Shown here one piece after another: positions 37,671 through 45,891 of a DNA stretch of 64,000 nt. The DNA comes from Lachnospiraceae bacterium (lineage in GTDB: Bacteria > Bacillota > Clostridia > Lachnospirales > Lachnospiraceae). Numbering within the stretch: the first letter of the stretch is position 1; each line of letters starts with the position of its first letter. The stretch lies in NCBI GenBank assembly GCA_021153325.1, contig JAGKTQ010000011.1, positions 43,742 through 107,741 of the forward strand. Reading direction: 5' to 3'. Below the pieces are notes generated by a model that saw nothing but the letters and a program-made list of their open reading frames with translations, had not been told where the DNA came from and did no database searches. Both the position numbers and the translations under genes were made by a program.

Positions 37671-38457
37671 GTTAAAAGTGCGGGATTGTCTGGAGACTGC
37701 ATGGGCGGGGCAGACGTTATACTTTTATGAGATAACAGGCTCTACCAATACGGATGCAAAGCAGTTTGCAAAAGACGGTGACCTGCATGGAACGGTTGTT
37801 GTTGCGGATACACAGTACGATGCAAAAGGCAGACGAGGGAGAACCTGGCAAACTTTTCCGCGTCGGAATCTCTATTTTACAATCGTATTGCGTCCAACGT
37901 TAGAAGCAGATAAGGCGTCCATGCTTACGCTTGTCATGGCAATGAGCGTGGTGCGTGCCATTCGGGAACAGAGCGGACTAAAGGCAGAAATTAAATGGCC
38001 CAATGACATTGTGATCAATAAGAAAAAAGTTTGTGGCATCCTAACGGAAATGATTTTGGATGGAACGTCCATTGACTATGTGGTCATTGGTGTGGGTATT
38101 AATGTAAATCAGGAATTTTTTCAAGAAGAAATTAAAGAAACAGCAACGTCCCTCCATGCAGAAAGTGGGCGCAAGTATTCCAGAGCTGCTCTTTTGAAGA
38201 AAATACTGGCTTATTTTGAAAAGGATTATGAAACCTTTTTAAAAGGCGGAGACATGTCTCTGCTGCAGAAGGATTATAATGCGTGGCTTGTAAATAAAGA
38301 TGCACAGGTAAAAGTATTAGAACCAAAGGGAGAGTACACAGGAATCGCACGGGGCATTAATGAAAAGGGCGAGCTTTTAGTAGAACTTGAGAATGGACAG
38401 ATAGAGACAGTTTATGCCGGTGAAGTATCCGTAAGAGGGCTTTACGGCTATGTATAA
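37663..38457 (+). CDS. birA: Biotin-[acetyl-CoA-carboxylase] ligase
   Basis: A protein of up to 264 residues. It has the biotin-ligase motifs S-T-N-T-D-A, G-R-R-G-R-T-W, K-W-P-N-D-I and G-V-G-I-N-V-N. There is no N-terminal helix-turn-helix, so it is a Group I ligase that biotinylates carboxylases without repressing genes. The start is unclear: GTG 37663 overlaps argF by 8 bases; GTG 37678 is another choice. Downstream, the DUF6145 gene follows at once. Confidence 0.88.
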   Translation: MYRLKVRDCLETAWAGQTLYFYEITGSTNTDAKQFAKDGDLHGTVVVADTQYDAKGRRGRTWQTFPRRNLYFTIVLRPTLEADKASMLTLVMAMSVVRAIREQSGLKAEIKWPNDIVINKKKVCGILTEMILDGTSIDYVVIGVGINVNQEFFQEEIKETATSLHAESGRKYSRAALLKKILAYFEKDYETFLKGGDMSLLQKDYNAWLVNKDAQVKVLEPKGEYTGIARGINEKGELLVELENGQIETVYAGEVSVRGLYGYV

Positions 38458-38469
38458 GGGATGAGGAAA

Positions 38470-38817
38470 ATGGAAGATAATCGAATTGTGCTCTGTGGAG
38501 CAAATGCTTACGAAAAAAAATATTATTTTAACGAGAAATTTTCCGCGATACCGGAATCTATCAAAGAGGAACTACACATTATATGTGTGTTGTTTACAGA
38601 AGAAATCGGTGGCGTTTTTACAATGGTTTTTGAAGAAGATGGAACATTGGAGCTGGAGACGGATGCAGCAGAGGAAGATTATTTGTATGATGAGATCGGT
38701 AGTGGTCTATTGATCAAGGAGATCCAAAGAACGCGTCAGGAGCTGTTTGAATCGCTGACACTTTTTTATAAAGTTGTGATCTTACACGAGGATGTTTCCG
38801 AGCTGCTGGAAGAATAA
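38470..38817 (+). CDS. DUF6145-like protein
   Basis: A 115-residue acidic soluble protein with C-G-A-N-A-Y-E-K-K-Y-Y-F-N near the N-terminus. I associate this with DUF6145, a family of unknown function found between birA and dus in Lachnospiraceae. ATG 38470 is preferred because AAGGG lies 9 bases upstream; the ATG at 38461 abuts that site. Confidence 0.65.
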   Translation: MEDNRIVLCGANAYEKKYYFNEKFSAIPESIKEELHIICVLFTEEIGGVFTMVFEEDGTLELETDAAEEDYLYDEIGSGLLIKEIQRTRQELFESLTLFYKVVILHEDVSELLEE

Positions 38818-38863
38818 AAGAAGATTTTGAAGCATTTAGGAGAATGGAAAGGTATATTGCTGA

Positions 38864-39838
38864 ATGAGCAAATTGACGATAGGAAATGTAACACTGGACA
38901 ATAATGTTATATTAGCACCGATGGCAGGCGTGACCGACCTGCCTTTTCGTCTGCTCTGCAGAGAGCAGGGGGCAGGACTTTTGTGTATGGAAATGGTCAG
39001 CGCAAAGGCAATCATGTACCGTAACAAAAATACAGAGAGCCTGTTGGAAATTCATCCGGACGAAAAGCCAGTATCTTTGCAGTTGTTTGGTTCTGACCCG
39101 GACATCATCAGTGAGATGGCAAAGCAGATCGAAGACAGAGATTTTGCCATATTGGATATTAATATGGGGTGTCCTGTACCGAAGGTAGTAAACAATCACG
39201 AAGGTTCTGCGCTGATGAAAGATCCGATGCTAGTAGAGCAGATCGTAAGTAAGACGGTGAAGGCAATTTCAAAACCGGTCACGGTAAAGATACGCAAAGG
39301 TTTTGATGAAGAACATATCAATGCGGTAGAAATTGCGAAAGCAGCGGAGGCGGCAGGTGCAAGCGCAGTAGCTGTGCATGGAAGAACAAGAGAACAATAT
39401 TATGCAGGAACGGCAGACTGGAATATCATTGCAAAAGTAAAAGAAGCTGTGCACATTCCGGTCATTGGCAATGGAGATATTACGGATGCGGAAAGCGCGA
39501 AAGCGATGCTAGAACAGACCGGTTGTGATGGCATTATGGTAGGAAGAGCAGCCAGAGGAAATCCTTGGATCTTTCGAGAAATTACGAGTTTTTTGGAAAC
39601 AGGTGTGAAAGCAGCGCCACCTACGAAAGAAGAAGTACGTGAGGTCATTTTGCGTCACGCCGCATTGCAGTTACAAGTGAAAGGTGAGTATATCGGTATT
39701 CGCGAAATGCGTAAGCATTTATCATGGTATACTGCAGGCTATCCGAATTCCTCCAGACTTCGTGCCAAGATCAACGAAATGGAAACAATGGAAGAGTTGG
39801 TAGCAAGTGTGGACAGTATTTTCCCAGATGTAAAGTAA
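38864..39838 (+). CDS. dus: tRNA-dihydrouridine synthase
   Basis: A 324-residue flavoenzyme. It has A-P-M-A-G-V-T-D near the start, the family motif N-M-G-C-P-V-P-K-V (with the catalytic cysteine) and G-N-G-D-I-T in the FMN-binding barrel. It reduces uridine to dihydrouridine in tRNA. Part of the birA-DUF6145-dus run, which ends at the hairpin at 39854. Confidence 0.92.
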   Translation: MSKLTIGNVTLDNNVILAPMAGVTDLPFRLLCREQGAGLLCMEMVSAKAIMYRNKNTESLLEIHPDEKPVSLQLFGSDPDIISEMAKQIEDRDFAILDINMGCPVPKVVNNHEGSALMKDPMLVEQIVSKTVKAISKPVTVKIRKGFDEEHINAVEIAKAAEAAGASAVAVHGRTREQYYAGTADWNIIAKVKEAVHIPVIGNGDITDAESAKAMLEQTGCDGIMVGRAARGNPWIFREITSFLETGVKAAPPTKEEVREVILRHAALQLQVKGEYIGIREMRKHLSWYTAGYPNSSRLRAKINEMETMEELVASVDSIFPDVK

Positions 39839-39853
39839 AGCAAAAAGAATATC

Positions 39854-39909
39854 ATAAGCGGTAGATTCATAAACTGTAGTATGGAAAAAGAATCTATCGC
39901 TTATTTTTA
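39854..39909 (+). terminator. Strong hairpin after dus, enclosing the next start codon
   Basis: ATAAGCGGTAGATTC (39854-39868) pairs over 15 bp with GAATCTATCGCTTAT (39890-39904), then TTTTAT. It looks like the terminator of the dus operon, yet ATG 39881 of the next reading frame is in the loop. Confidence 0.75.
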
Positions 39910-40675
39910 TTTGCAAAAAAATACGGTTGCTAAAGAGAAGTGCTTTGCAAAAGCAAAATTTCACTCCTTTTGTGTGGAACGGGGAGACAGACTTGTGATA
40001 CAGGCGGTAGGTGTGCCGGAATATTATGTGGAGAATGCTGCTGCCAAAATAAAAAGATTATGGGAGAAAACGTTATGGCATAAGAGAATTGATCCCCTGA
40101 AATATTTGCCGTGGAAAAAAGAAGAGTTGACAAAAATGTTAGTAGAAGAATTTCGAAAAAGTGGTGCGGAGCATTTCTTTTATGGAGAGGAAACCGCGCT
40201 TTTTCTTGGACAAGAGCTACCGGAAATACCACTGTTCCTTCTGGAAGAAATGCTTTTACAGTATGGCGTGAGAGAAAATTTAATCTTGATAGGGAATCCC
40301 AATCCTCTTTTTGAAAGTATATTTGGTAATTTCATGCAGAAAGTAAATTATTTAAAGATTGTTTGTGAAAGACCGGAAGCCTATGAGGAAACGGCGGAAT
40401 GGCTCTACGAAAATTATGGGATCATTGTCAGATTTGAAACGAAAATGGAAGAGCAAAAGAAAAAGCTTGAAACGTTGGTCATTGATATGGGACCGGGACA
40501 GAAAAACGGCAGACCACCCTTGAATATCACATCTTTACCAGAGGGAAGTATTTATATGGATATGGGTTCGGATGGAGCAAAAGCAAAGTGGATAACGAAA
40601 AAAAGAAAAGATATTCATTATTTATCGCCGGAAAGCCTTCTAAACAAGTGGTGTCATCTTGACACTACCGCGTAA
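39881..40675 (+). CDS. Conserved hypothetical protein (264 aa)
   Basis: A soluble protein of up to 264 residues; no family recognised. The middle (about 130-185) has alpha/beta character with L-I-L-I-G-N-P-N-P and L-V-I-D-M-G-P-G-Q further on, which may be part of a nucleotide-binding-like fold. The ATG at 39881 lies in the loop of a terminator hairpin and has no clear ribosome site; an in-frame TTG at 39911 is no better. The gene lies between dus and greA, and the greA promoter sits just past its stop. A real protein is likely given its length and composition, but the start is uncertain. Confidence 0.6.
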   Translation: MEKESIAYFYLQKNTVAKEKCFAKAKFHSFCVERGDRLVIQAVGVPEYYVENAAAKIKRLWEKTLWHKRIDPLKYLPWKKEELTKMLVEEFRKSGAEHFFYGEETALFLGQELPEIPLFLLEEMLLQYGVRENLILIGNPNPLFESIFGNFMQKVNYLKIVCERPEAYEETAEWLYENYGIIVRFETKMEEQKKKLETLVIDMGPGQKNGRPPLNITSLPEGSIYMDMGSDGAKAKWITKKRKDIHYLSPESLLNKWCHLDTTA

Positions 40676-40687
40676 AATGGGTATAAT
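40659..40687 (+). promoter_or_regulatory. Promoter for greA-lysS
   Basis: A perfect consensus: TTGACA (40659-40664), 17-bp spacer, TATAAT (40682-40687). It begins inside the last codons of the 264-residue gene and drives greA and lysS. Confidence 0.85.
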
Positions 40688-40744
40688 ACGAGAGTTAAAT
40701 TAGAAGTTTTATAAGCAATTTTATATATAGAAAGGACGAAGGTC

Positions 40745-41227
40745 ATGGAAGAAAAGAAAAATATCTTAACCTACGAAGGACTCAGAAAATATGAAGACGA
40801 ACTTCATGAATTAAAAGTCATTAAAAGAAAAGAAGTAGCAGAAAAAATTAAAGAAGCAAGAGAACAGGGTGACTTATCCGAAAATGCAGAATATGATGCA
40901 GCAAAAGACGAGCAGAGAGATATCGAAGCAAGAATTGAAGAACTTGAAAAAATCTTGAAAAATGCAGAAGTTGTTGTAGAAGATGAAGTAGACCTTGACA
41001 AGATCAACATTGGTTGTAAAGTTAAAATTTTAGATATGGAATATAACGAAGAAATGGAATACAAAATCGTTGGTTCTACAGAAGCAAACAGCTTAAAAGG
41101 AAAAATTTCCAATGAATCACCGGTAGGTAAAGCATTGATCGGAACAAAAGTCGGTGACGTAGTAGAAGTAGAAACACAGGCAGGTATTTTACAGTACAAA
41201 GTTCTTGAGATTCAAAGATCCAACTAA
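40745..41227 (+). CDS. greA: Transcription elongation factor GreA
   Basis: A 160-residue protein of standard GreA length. The N-terminal coiled coil has the tip acidic pair in G-D-L-S-E-N-A-E-Y-D, and the C-terminal FKBP-like domain has S-P-V-G-K-A-L-I-G. It rescues stalled RNA polymerase by promoting transcript cleavage. It is followed after 20 bases by lysS. Confidence 0.95.
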   Translation: MEEKKNILTYEGLRKYEDELHELKVIKRKEVAEKIKEAREQGDLSENAEYDAAKDEQRDIEARIEELEKILKNAEVVVEDEVDLDKINIGCKVKILDMEYNEEMEYKIVGSTEANSLKGKISNESPVGKALIGTKVGDVVEVETQAGILQYKVLEIQRSN

Positions 41228-41247
41228 TAGAAAAAGGAGTGTTAACC

Positions 41248-42747
41248 GTGGCAGAAGCACAGAACGCAAACGTAGCAAAAGAGCAGGACTTGAACCAGCT
41301 TTTAAAAGTCCGCAGAGAAAAATTAGCTACTTTACAGGAGAATGGAAAAGATCCGTTCCAGATTACAAAATATGATGTAACACATCATAGCATGGAAGTA
41401 AAAAATAATTTTGAAGAATTAGAAGGAAAAACGGTAAGAGTTGCAGGACGTATTATGTCCAAACGTGTTATGGGTAAGGCTTCCTTCTGTAATGTACAGG
41501 ATCTTCAGGGAAATATCCAGTCCTATGTTGCAAGAGACAGCATTGGCGAAGAATCCTATGCAGATTTTAAAAAGTATGATGTAGGTGACATCGTAGGTAT
41601 TGAAGGGGAAGTATTCAAAACAAAAACCGAGGAAATTTCCATTCATGCTTCTAAAGTAACTCTTTTATCCAAGAGCTTACAGATTTTGCCGGAGAAGTTC
41701 CACGGCTTGACAAATACAGATATTCGTTATCGTCAGAGATATACGGATCTGATCATGAATGCAGATGTAAAAGAAACTTTTATTAAACGTTCTAAGATCA
41801 TTAGCAACATTCGTAAATATCTTGATGAAAAAGGGTTTATGGAAGTGGAGACTCCGATGCTTGTAGCAAATGCTGGTGGTGCATCCGCAAGACCATTTGA
41901 GACACACTACAATGCACTTGACGAGGACGTGAAGCTTCGTATCTCTTTGGAATTATATTTAAAGAGACTGATTGTTGGCGGTATGGAGCGTGTTTATGAA
42001 ATCGGACGTGTATTCCGTAACGAAGGTCTTGATACAAGACATAATCCGGAATTTACTTTGATGGAATTATATCAGGCATATACAGACTATTACGGAATGA
42101 TGGATTTGACAGAGGATATGTTCCGCTACCTTGCAAAAGAGGTTTGTGGTACAACAGAAATTACTTATGGTGAGCATACCATCGACCTTGGTAAGCCGTT
42201 TGAGCGTCTGACAATGCTTGATGCAGTTAAGAAATATACAGGCGTTGACTTTGACCAGATCGCAGATACAGCAGAAGCAAAGAAGATTGCAGATGAAAAA
42301 GGTGTTCATTATGAGGAGCGTCATACAAAGGGTGATATTTTGAACCTGTTCTTTGAAGAATTTGTAGAAGAGCATTTGATTCAGCCTACCTTTATTATGG
42401 ATCATCCGGTAGAAGTTTCTCCATTAACAAAGAGAAAACCGGACAAGCCAGACTACGTAGAACGTTTCGAGTTGTTCATCAATACATGGGAAATGTGTAA
42501 TGCATATTCTGAATTAAATGATCCGATTGATCAGAGAGAGCGTTTCAAAGCACAGGAAGCAGCTCTGGCAGCAGGCGATGAAGAGGCAAATACAACCGAT
42601 GAAGATTTCATGAATGCATTGGAAATCGGTATGCCTCCAACAGGCGGTATCGGATATGGTATTGACAGACTTGTTATGCTGCTTACAAACTCACCGGCGA
42701 TCAGAGATGTGTTGCTGTTCCCGACGATGAAATCACTCGATAAATAG
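41248..42747 (+). CDS. lysS: Lysyl-tRNA synthetase (class II)
   Basis: A 499-residue enzyme: anticodon-binding OB domain (about 60-165) and class II catalytic core with motif 2 F-R-N-E-G-L-D-T-R-H-N-P-E-F and motif 3 G-I-G-Y-G-I-D-R-L-V-M. GTG 41248 is the start, with AAGGAG 8 bases upstream. The last residues are F-P-T-M-K-S-L-D-K. The final codons, from about 42732 on, belong to the integrated element rather than the original chromosome: a 13-bp sequence at 42719-42731 recurs at 60180 followed by other codons for the same residues. Confidence 0.95.
   Translation: MAEAQNANVAKEQDLNQLLKVRREKLATLQENGKDPFQITKYDVTHHSMEVKNNFEELEGKTVRVAGRIMSKRVMGKASFCNVQDLQGNIQSYVARDSIGEESYADFKKYDVGDIVGIEGEVFKTKTEEISIHASKVTLLSKSLQILPEKFHGLTNTDIRYRQRYTDLIMNADVKETFIKRSKIISNIRKYLDEKGFMEVETPMLVANAGGASARPFETHYNALDEDVKLRISLELYLKRLIVGGMERVYEIGRVFRNEGLDTRHNPEFTLMELYQAYTDYYGMMDLTEDMFRYLAKEVCGTTEITYGEHTIDLGKPFERLTMLDAVKKYTGVDFDQIADTAEAKKIADEKGVHYEERHTKGDILNLFFEEFVEEHLIQPTFIMDHPVEVSPLTKRKPDKPDYVERFELFINTWEMCNAYSELNDPIDQRERFKAQEAALAAGDEEANTTDEDFMNALEIGMPPTGGIGYGIDRLVMLLTNSPAIRDVLLFPTMKSLDK
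42719..42731 (+). repeat. attL core of the lysS element
   Basis: TCCCGACGATGAA, within the codons for P-T-M-K of LysS. Identical to 60180-60192. Confidence 0.8.
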
Positions 42748-42920
42748 ACTGAAAATCAGTCCGAATCAGTCCAAATCACACGGAAATGATTCAAAAATAC
42801 GACGATTCACAAATGGCCTAAATAAAGCTGTTTGGACTTCAGTGGACAATAATGCAACTGATTCTTCATTCGATGAAGTCAGTTCCAATCAATTAAAAAT
42901 CAATCAAAAAGCGAGAAATT

Positions 42921-42945
42921 TTTTACGACAGTGACCGTCGTAAAA
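42921..42945. repeat. Integrase arm-type inverted repeat, left end
   Basis: TTTTACGAC (42921-42929) and its complement GTCGTAAAA (42937-42945). The same TTTTACGACA motif occurs at the right end (60048-60068), so these are probably integrase or excisionase binding sites. Confidence 0.55.
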
Positions 42946-42988
42946 TTGTAGTCAAAGCGATTTTACTACATCGTAGCCTTTTGGACTT

Positions 42989-43031
42989 AAACCATCTAAG
43001 TACTTCGAACGAAGGAAAGGATGGTTTTTTT
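42989..43031 (+). terminator. Hairpin with T run immediately before the first element gene
   Basis: AAACCATC (42989-42996) pairs with GATGGTTT (43020-43027), with an inner CTTCG-AA-CGAAG stem, and the T run ends at the DUF6462 start codon (43032). It can terminate lysS transcripts and also covers the ribosome site of the gene. Confidence 0.6.
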
Positions 43032-43250
43032 ATGTCAAAAAATGAAAAGTTACCGGAAAACATTAAGCCGGAAATGATAGGTGAGAAGCGATATGTTCGC
43101 ATCAATGAGGGCGCTAAACGCTACTCCGTAAGCCCTAATACCTTCCGTATGATGGCAGCTGAGGCACATGCCATTATCCATGTGAGAAGAATTGTATTAA
43201 TCGATACCAAGATGATTGATGAATATCTGGAAGCGTTTAGGGAGGAGTAG
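43032..43250 (+). CDS. DUF6462 family protein (excisionase-like), copy 1
   Basis: A 72-residue protein. K-R-Y-V-R-I-N-E-G-A-K-R-Y-S-V-S-P-N-T-F is a short winged-helix-like segment as in excisionases, and fits DUF6462, a small family from Firmicute mobile elements. A paralogue lies at the other end of the element (58349). It is followed after 3 bases by the short RepA_N-like gene. A role in excision or control of replication is inferred from position. Confidence 0.7.
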   Translation: MSKNEKLPENIKPEMIGEKRYVRINEGAKRYSVSPNTFRMMAAEAHAIIHVRRIVLIDTKMIDEYLEAFREE

Positions 43251-43253
43251 AGA

Positions 43254-43592
43254 ATGAAGTTCAATTATATTTATGGGAAACAGGCAGAACAATATGATTA
43301 TCTCTATATTCCGAAGGCTTTTATGAAAGAGGAGCCATTTAAGACCATGATAGCATCTTCTAAGATTATGTATGCAGTGCTTATGGAAAAGCAGCAGAAA
43401 TCTGTAGAGATGGGATGGATTGACGAGAAGGATCATGTATATATCCTGGCAAATGAAACTGCAATTGGTGCTGAACTAAACTGGGATGAGGCAGAGGTTC
43501 TTGCAGCTCTTGAAGAATTAGAAAGATTTGGATTAGTAGAGATAGCTGAGAATTCCGAGGATATGAAGCTATATCTCAAGAGATTTGTATGA
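43254..43592 (+). CDS. Short RepA_N-like protein
   Basis: A 112-residue protein with the pattern of the RepA_N winged-helix domain: Y-L-Y-I-P-K-A-F ... F-K-T-M-I-A-S-S-K-I-M-Y-A-V-L ... W-I-D-E-K-D-H-V-Y-I. It resembles the first 110 residues of the next gene but lacks its C-terminal half. It may be a truncated duplicate or a regulator of initiation. Its stop overlaps the upstream edge of the next gene's ribosome site. Confidence 0.65.
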   Translation: MKFNYIYGKQAEQYDYLYIPKAFMKEEPFKTMIASSKIMYAVLMEKQQKSVEMGWIDEKDHVYILANETAIGAELNWDEAEVLAALEELERFGLVEIAENSEDMKLYLKRFV

Positions 43593-43606
43593 AAGGAGGA
43601 AGCGGT

Positions 43607-44623
43607 TTGAGTGAGAAAATAACATACAGCTATTACACAAGTGCACAGGCAAGCCAGAATGCATTCTTCCGACTTCCTCGTGCGTTATATGAAAAAGAGT
43701 GTTTTAGGGGACTTAGTAACGATGCCAAGACTCTTTATGCCCTCATGCTTGACAGGATGAGTCTGTCCCTGGCGAATGAGTGGCTGGATGAGGATGGAAA
43801 AGTTTATATCAATTATAGTTTGGAAGATATTATGCAGACTCTTAATTGTGGGAAGACTAAAGCGGTGGCACTTCTTAAGGAACTTGATAGTGAGAGTGGA
43901 ATTGGGCTTATCGAGAAGAAGAATATGGGAATCGCCAAGGCAAGTGTGTTCTATGTGATGAACTTTATATGTGAAGACAAGACCGCAGACGAGAAAGTGT
44001 GCGAAGTTTCTGATGAGGAAAGAACTGGAGCTCCATCTGTGGAAGATGACGCTGCAACTGTGGATAACTCTGCTCCTCGTGTTCAGAAAACGAACTCGGA
44101 AGAGCCTTACGTGTTCAATAATCGAACTCATGCGTGTCCGAAAAACGAACACGACCGTGTTCAGAATCTGAACCCTAATAAGAATAATATTAATAAGACT
44201 AATATGAGTAAAACTAATCCTATCTTATCAATCAATCTTATACCAGAAGATCGGATTGATGAGATGAAAGGTTATAGCGAAATCATCAAGGAGAATATCG
44301 ATTACGATAGCCTCCTTCTTGCTCATCCTTATGATCAAGAGATGGTAGAGGGAATCTATGAGCTGATTCTGGAGACAGTTTTATCCAAGAATGAGGAAAT
44401 CACCATCGCAGGAGATGTTTATCCAAAGAATCTTGTGAAAAGCAAATTCCTGAAGCTTAACTATTCTCATGTGGAGTATGTAATTAATTGCCTTCGGAAG
44501 AATACTACTAAGGTGCGAAATATTAAGAGTTATTTGCTTGCCAGCTTGTTCAATGCAGGAAGTACCATAAGCAGTTACTATAGGGCTGAAGTGAATCATG
44601 ATATGCCACAGTTTGCTGGGTGA
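43607..44623 (+). CDS. Replication initiator protein A (RepA_N) with DUF6017-like C-terminus
   Basis: A 338-residue protein. The N-terminal domain (about 10-125) has F-F-R-L-P-R-A-L-Y, L-S-N-D-A-K-T-L-Y-A-L-M-L-D-R-M-S-L-S and L-N-C-G-K-T-K-A, typical of RepA_N initiators. An Asn-rich linker follows. The C-terminus (about 210-330) resembles DUF6017, often found behind this domain in integrative elements. It may allow transient replication of the excised circle. TTG 43607 is chosen as start because AAAGGAGG lies 8 bases upstream; the ATG at 43589 is too early for that site. Confidence 0.82.
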   Translation: MSEKITYSYYTSAQASQNAFFRLPRALYEKECFRGLSNDAKTLYALMLDRMSLSLANEWLDEDGKVYINYSLEDIMQTLNCGKTKAVALLKELDSESGIGLIEKKNMGIAKASVFYVMNFICEDKTADEKVCEVSDEERTGAPSVEDDAATVDNSAPRVQKTNSEEPYVFNNRTHACPKNEHDRVQNLNPNKNNINKTNMSKTNPILSINLIPEDRIDEMKGYSEIIKENIDYDSLLLAHPYDQEMVEGIYELILETVLSKNEEITIAGDVYPKNLVKSKFLKLNYSHVEYVINCLRKNTTKVRNIKSYLLASLFNAGSTISSYYRAEVNHDMPQFAG

Positions 44624-44646
44624 GATTTGTAACATGTAATAGGCTA

Positions 44647-44700
44647 AATGTTACAATATCATAACATTTTGATTGACTTTTCTCAAATCCGTGATAAAAT
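44647..44700 (+). promoter_or_regulatory. Promoter and palindrome before the XRE gene
   Basis: AATGTTA (44647-44653) and TAACATT (44662-44668) form a dyad just before TTGACT (44673-44678), a 16-bp spacer and TAAAAT (44695-44700). The dyad is a candidate operator for the XRE protein encoded downstream. Confidence 0.6.
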
Positions 44701-44728
44701 ATTAGTACATAGAAATGGAGGGATAATC

Positions 44729-45061
44729 ATGAATGAATTATTAGGAAGCCGTATTAAGGCATTAAGAAGCGCGAATAATTTCACTCAGGAGCAGGTTGCT
44801 GATCAGATTGGCATCAGCAGACAGAAATATGCAAGAATTGAGAGTGGAACTAATAGTGTTACACTGGATATCCTTTCTAAAGTTGCAGAGGTTCTTGGTG
44901 TTACAGTAGGAGATATCACAAGAGTTCTTGATGAAACTCCTGTTGTTCAGTATAGAGCCGGAGAGGATAATGAGTCTTCTAAAAAGATATTCGATATGCT
45001 TGATTTGTTTTATGCGAATAAGCATATGTGTGCAAAACTTCAGCATAAAGATGCTTTTTAG
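44729..45061 (+). CDS. XRE-family DNA-binding protein
   Basis: A 110-residue protein. The helix-turn-helix lies at about 8-62: N-F-T-Q-E-Q-V-A-D-Q-I-G-I-S-R-Q-K-Y-A-R-I-E-S-G. It is followed after 11 bases by an ImmA/IrrE-type protease gene, the usual partner that cleaves such repressors. ATG 44729 has a GGAGG site. Confidence 0.85.
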   Translation: MNELLGSRIKALRSANNFTQEQVADQIGISRQKYARIESGTNSVTLDILSKVAEVLGVTVGDITRVLDETPVVQYRAGEDNESSKKIFDMLDLFYANKHMCAKLQHKDAF

Positions 45062-45072
45062 GAGGTCAGTGA

Positions 45073-45891
45073 ATGCAAGAGACGAGAAAACGTGAGATTC
45101 GTATAAAAGCTGATTCTTTCAGAGCAAATTGCAAGATTGGTAGATATGGAATTATTGATTTATTTAAAGAATGTGAAAGAATGGGCTATAAACTACTAAG
45201 GTATCCGCTTGGAGAAAATGCAGACCTTGGATTTATGACCAAGAGAGATAATGACATTGTTATTTTTACTAATAGCTGTAGTAGATTATCCAGAGAAATA
45301 TTTACACTTGCTCATGAAATAGGACATGTGATCTTACATTTGAATGATGCAAGTTCTTTTATTGATGACAGTATAACGATTAATGGAAGAAGCACAGATG
45401 AAAAAGAGCAGGAAGCAAACTATTTTGCAGCTTGTTTATTGATGCCTTCAGATGATATCCATCGATTTATCGATTTAGAGATTCAGAACTTTCATGAAAG
45501 TGGATTGTCAGCAATGGATATTGCTAGAATCATGTCTGAGTTCAATGTTAGCTTTGACATGGCCTTGAATCGGTTAGAAAGTCTTGATGTGATTGACACA
45601 GATCAAAAGACCAGACTTGACAATGCGAAAACCGAAATGAAAGTAGGTAATTTACTTCGTGGAGTTGGTGGCAATAGCAAATTGAATGTAGCAAGTGAAG
45701 TGATTGATATACCATATGAGTATATTGATTATGTTATCTATAATTACAATCATAATGCGGTTCCGAAGGAAACATTGGAGCGTGTACTTGCTTGTTACGG
45801 ACTTAGGATAGATGATGTTAATGATAAAATTATTACACCTTCAGAGGATGAAGATGATTTGGATGATTTGATAGGAGGGTTAGACGATTGA
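45073..45891 (+). CDS. ImmA/IrrE-family metallo-endopeptidase
   Basis: A 272-residue protein. The zinc motif H-E-I-G-H lies near residue 92 with a supporting glutamate further on (E-Q-E-A-N-Y-F-A). The second half is a helical extension ending in an acidic stretch. In ICEBs1, ImmA cleaves the XRE repressor ImmR; here the XRE gene directly before it is the likely substrate. The stop overlaps the next start by 4 bases. Confidence 0.87.
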   Translation: MQETRKREIRIKADSFRANCKIGRYGIIDLFKECERMGYKLLRYPLGENADLGFMTKRDNDIVIFTNSCSRLSREIFTLAHEIGHVILHLNDASSFIDDSITINGRSTDEKEQEANYFAACLLMPSDDIHRFIDLEIQNFHESGLSAMDIARIMSEFNVSFDMALNRLESLDVIDTDQKTRLDNAKTEMKVGNLLRGVGGNSKLNVASEVIDIPYEYIDYVIYNYNHNAVPKETLERVLACYGLRIDDVNDKIITPSEDEDDLDDLIGGLDD

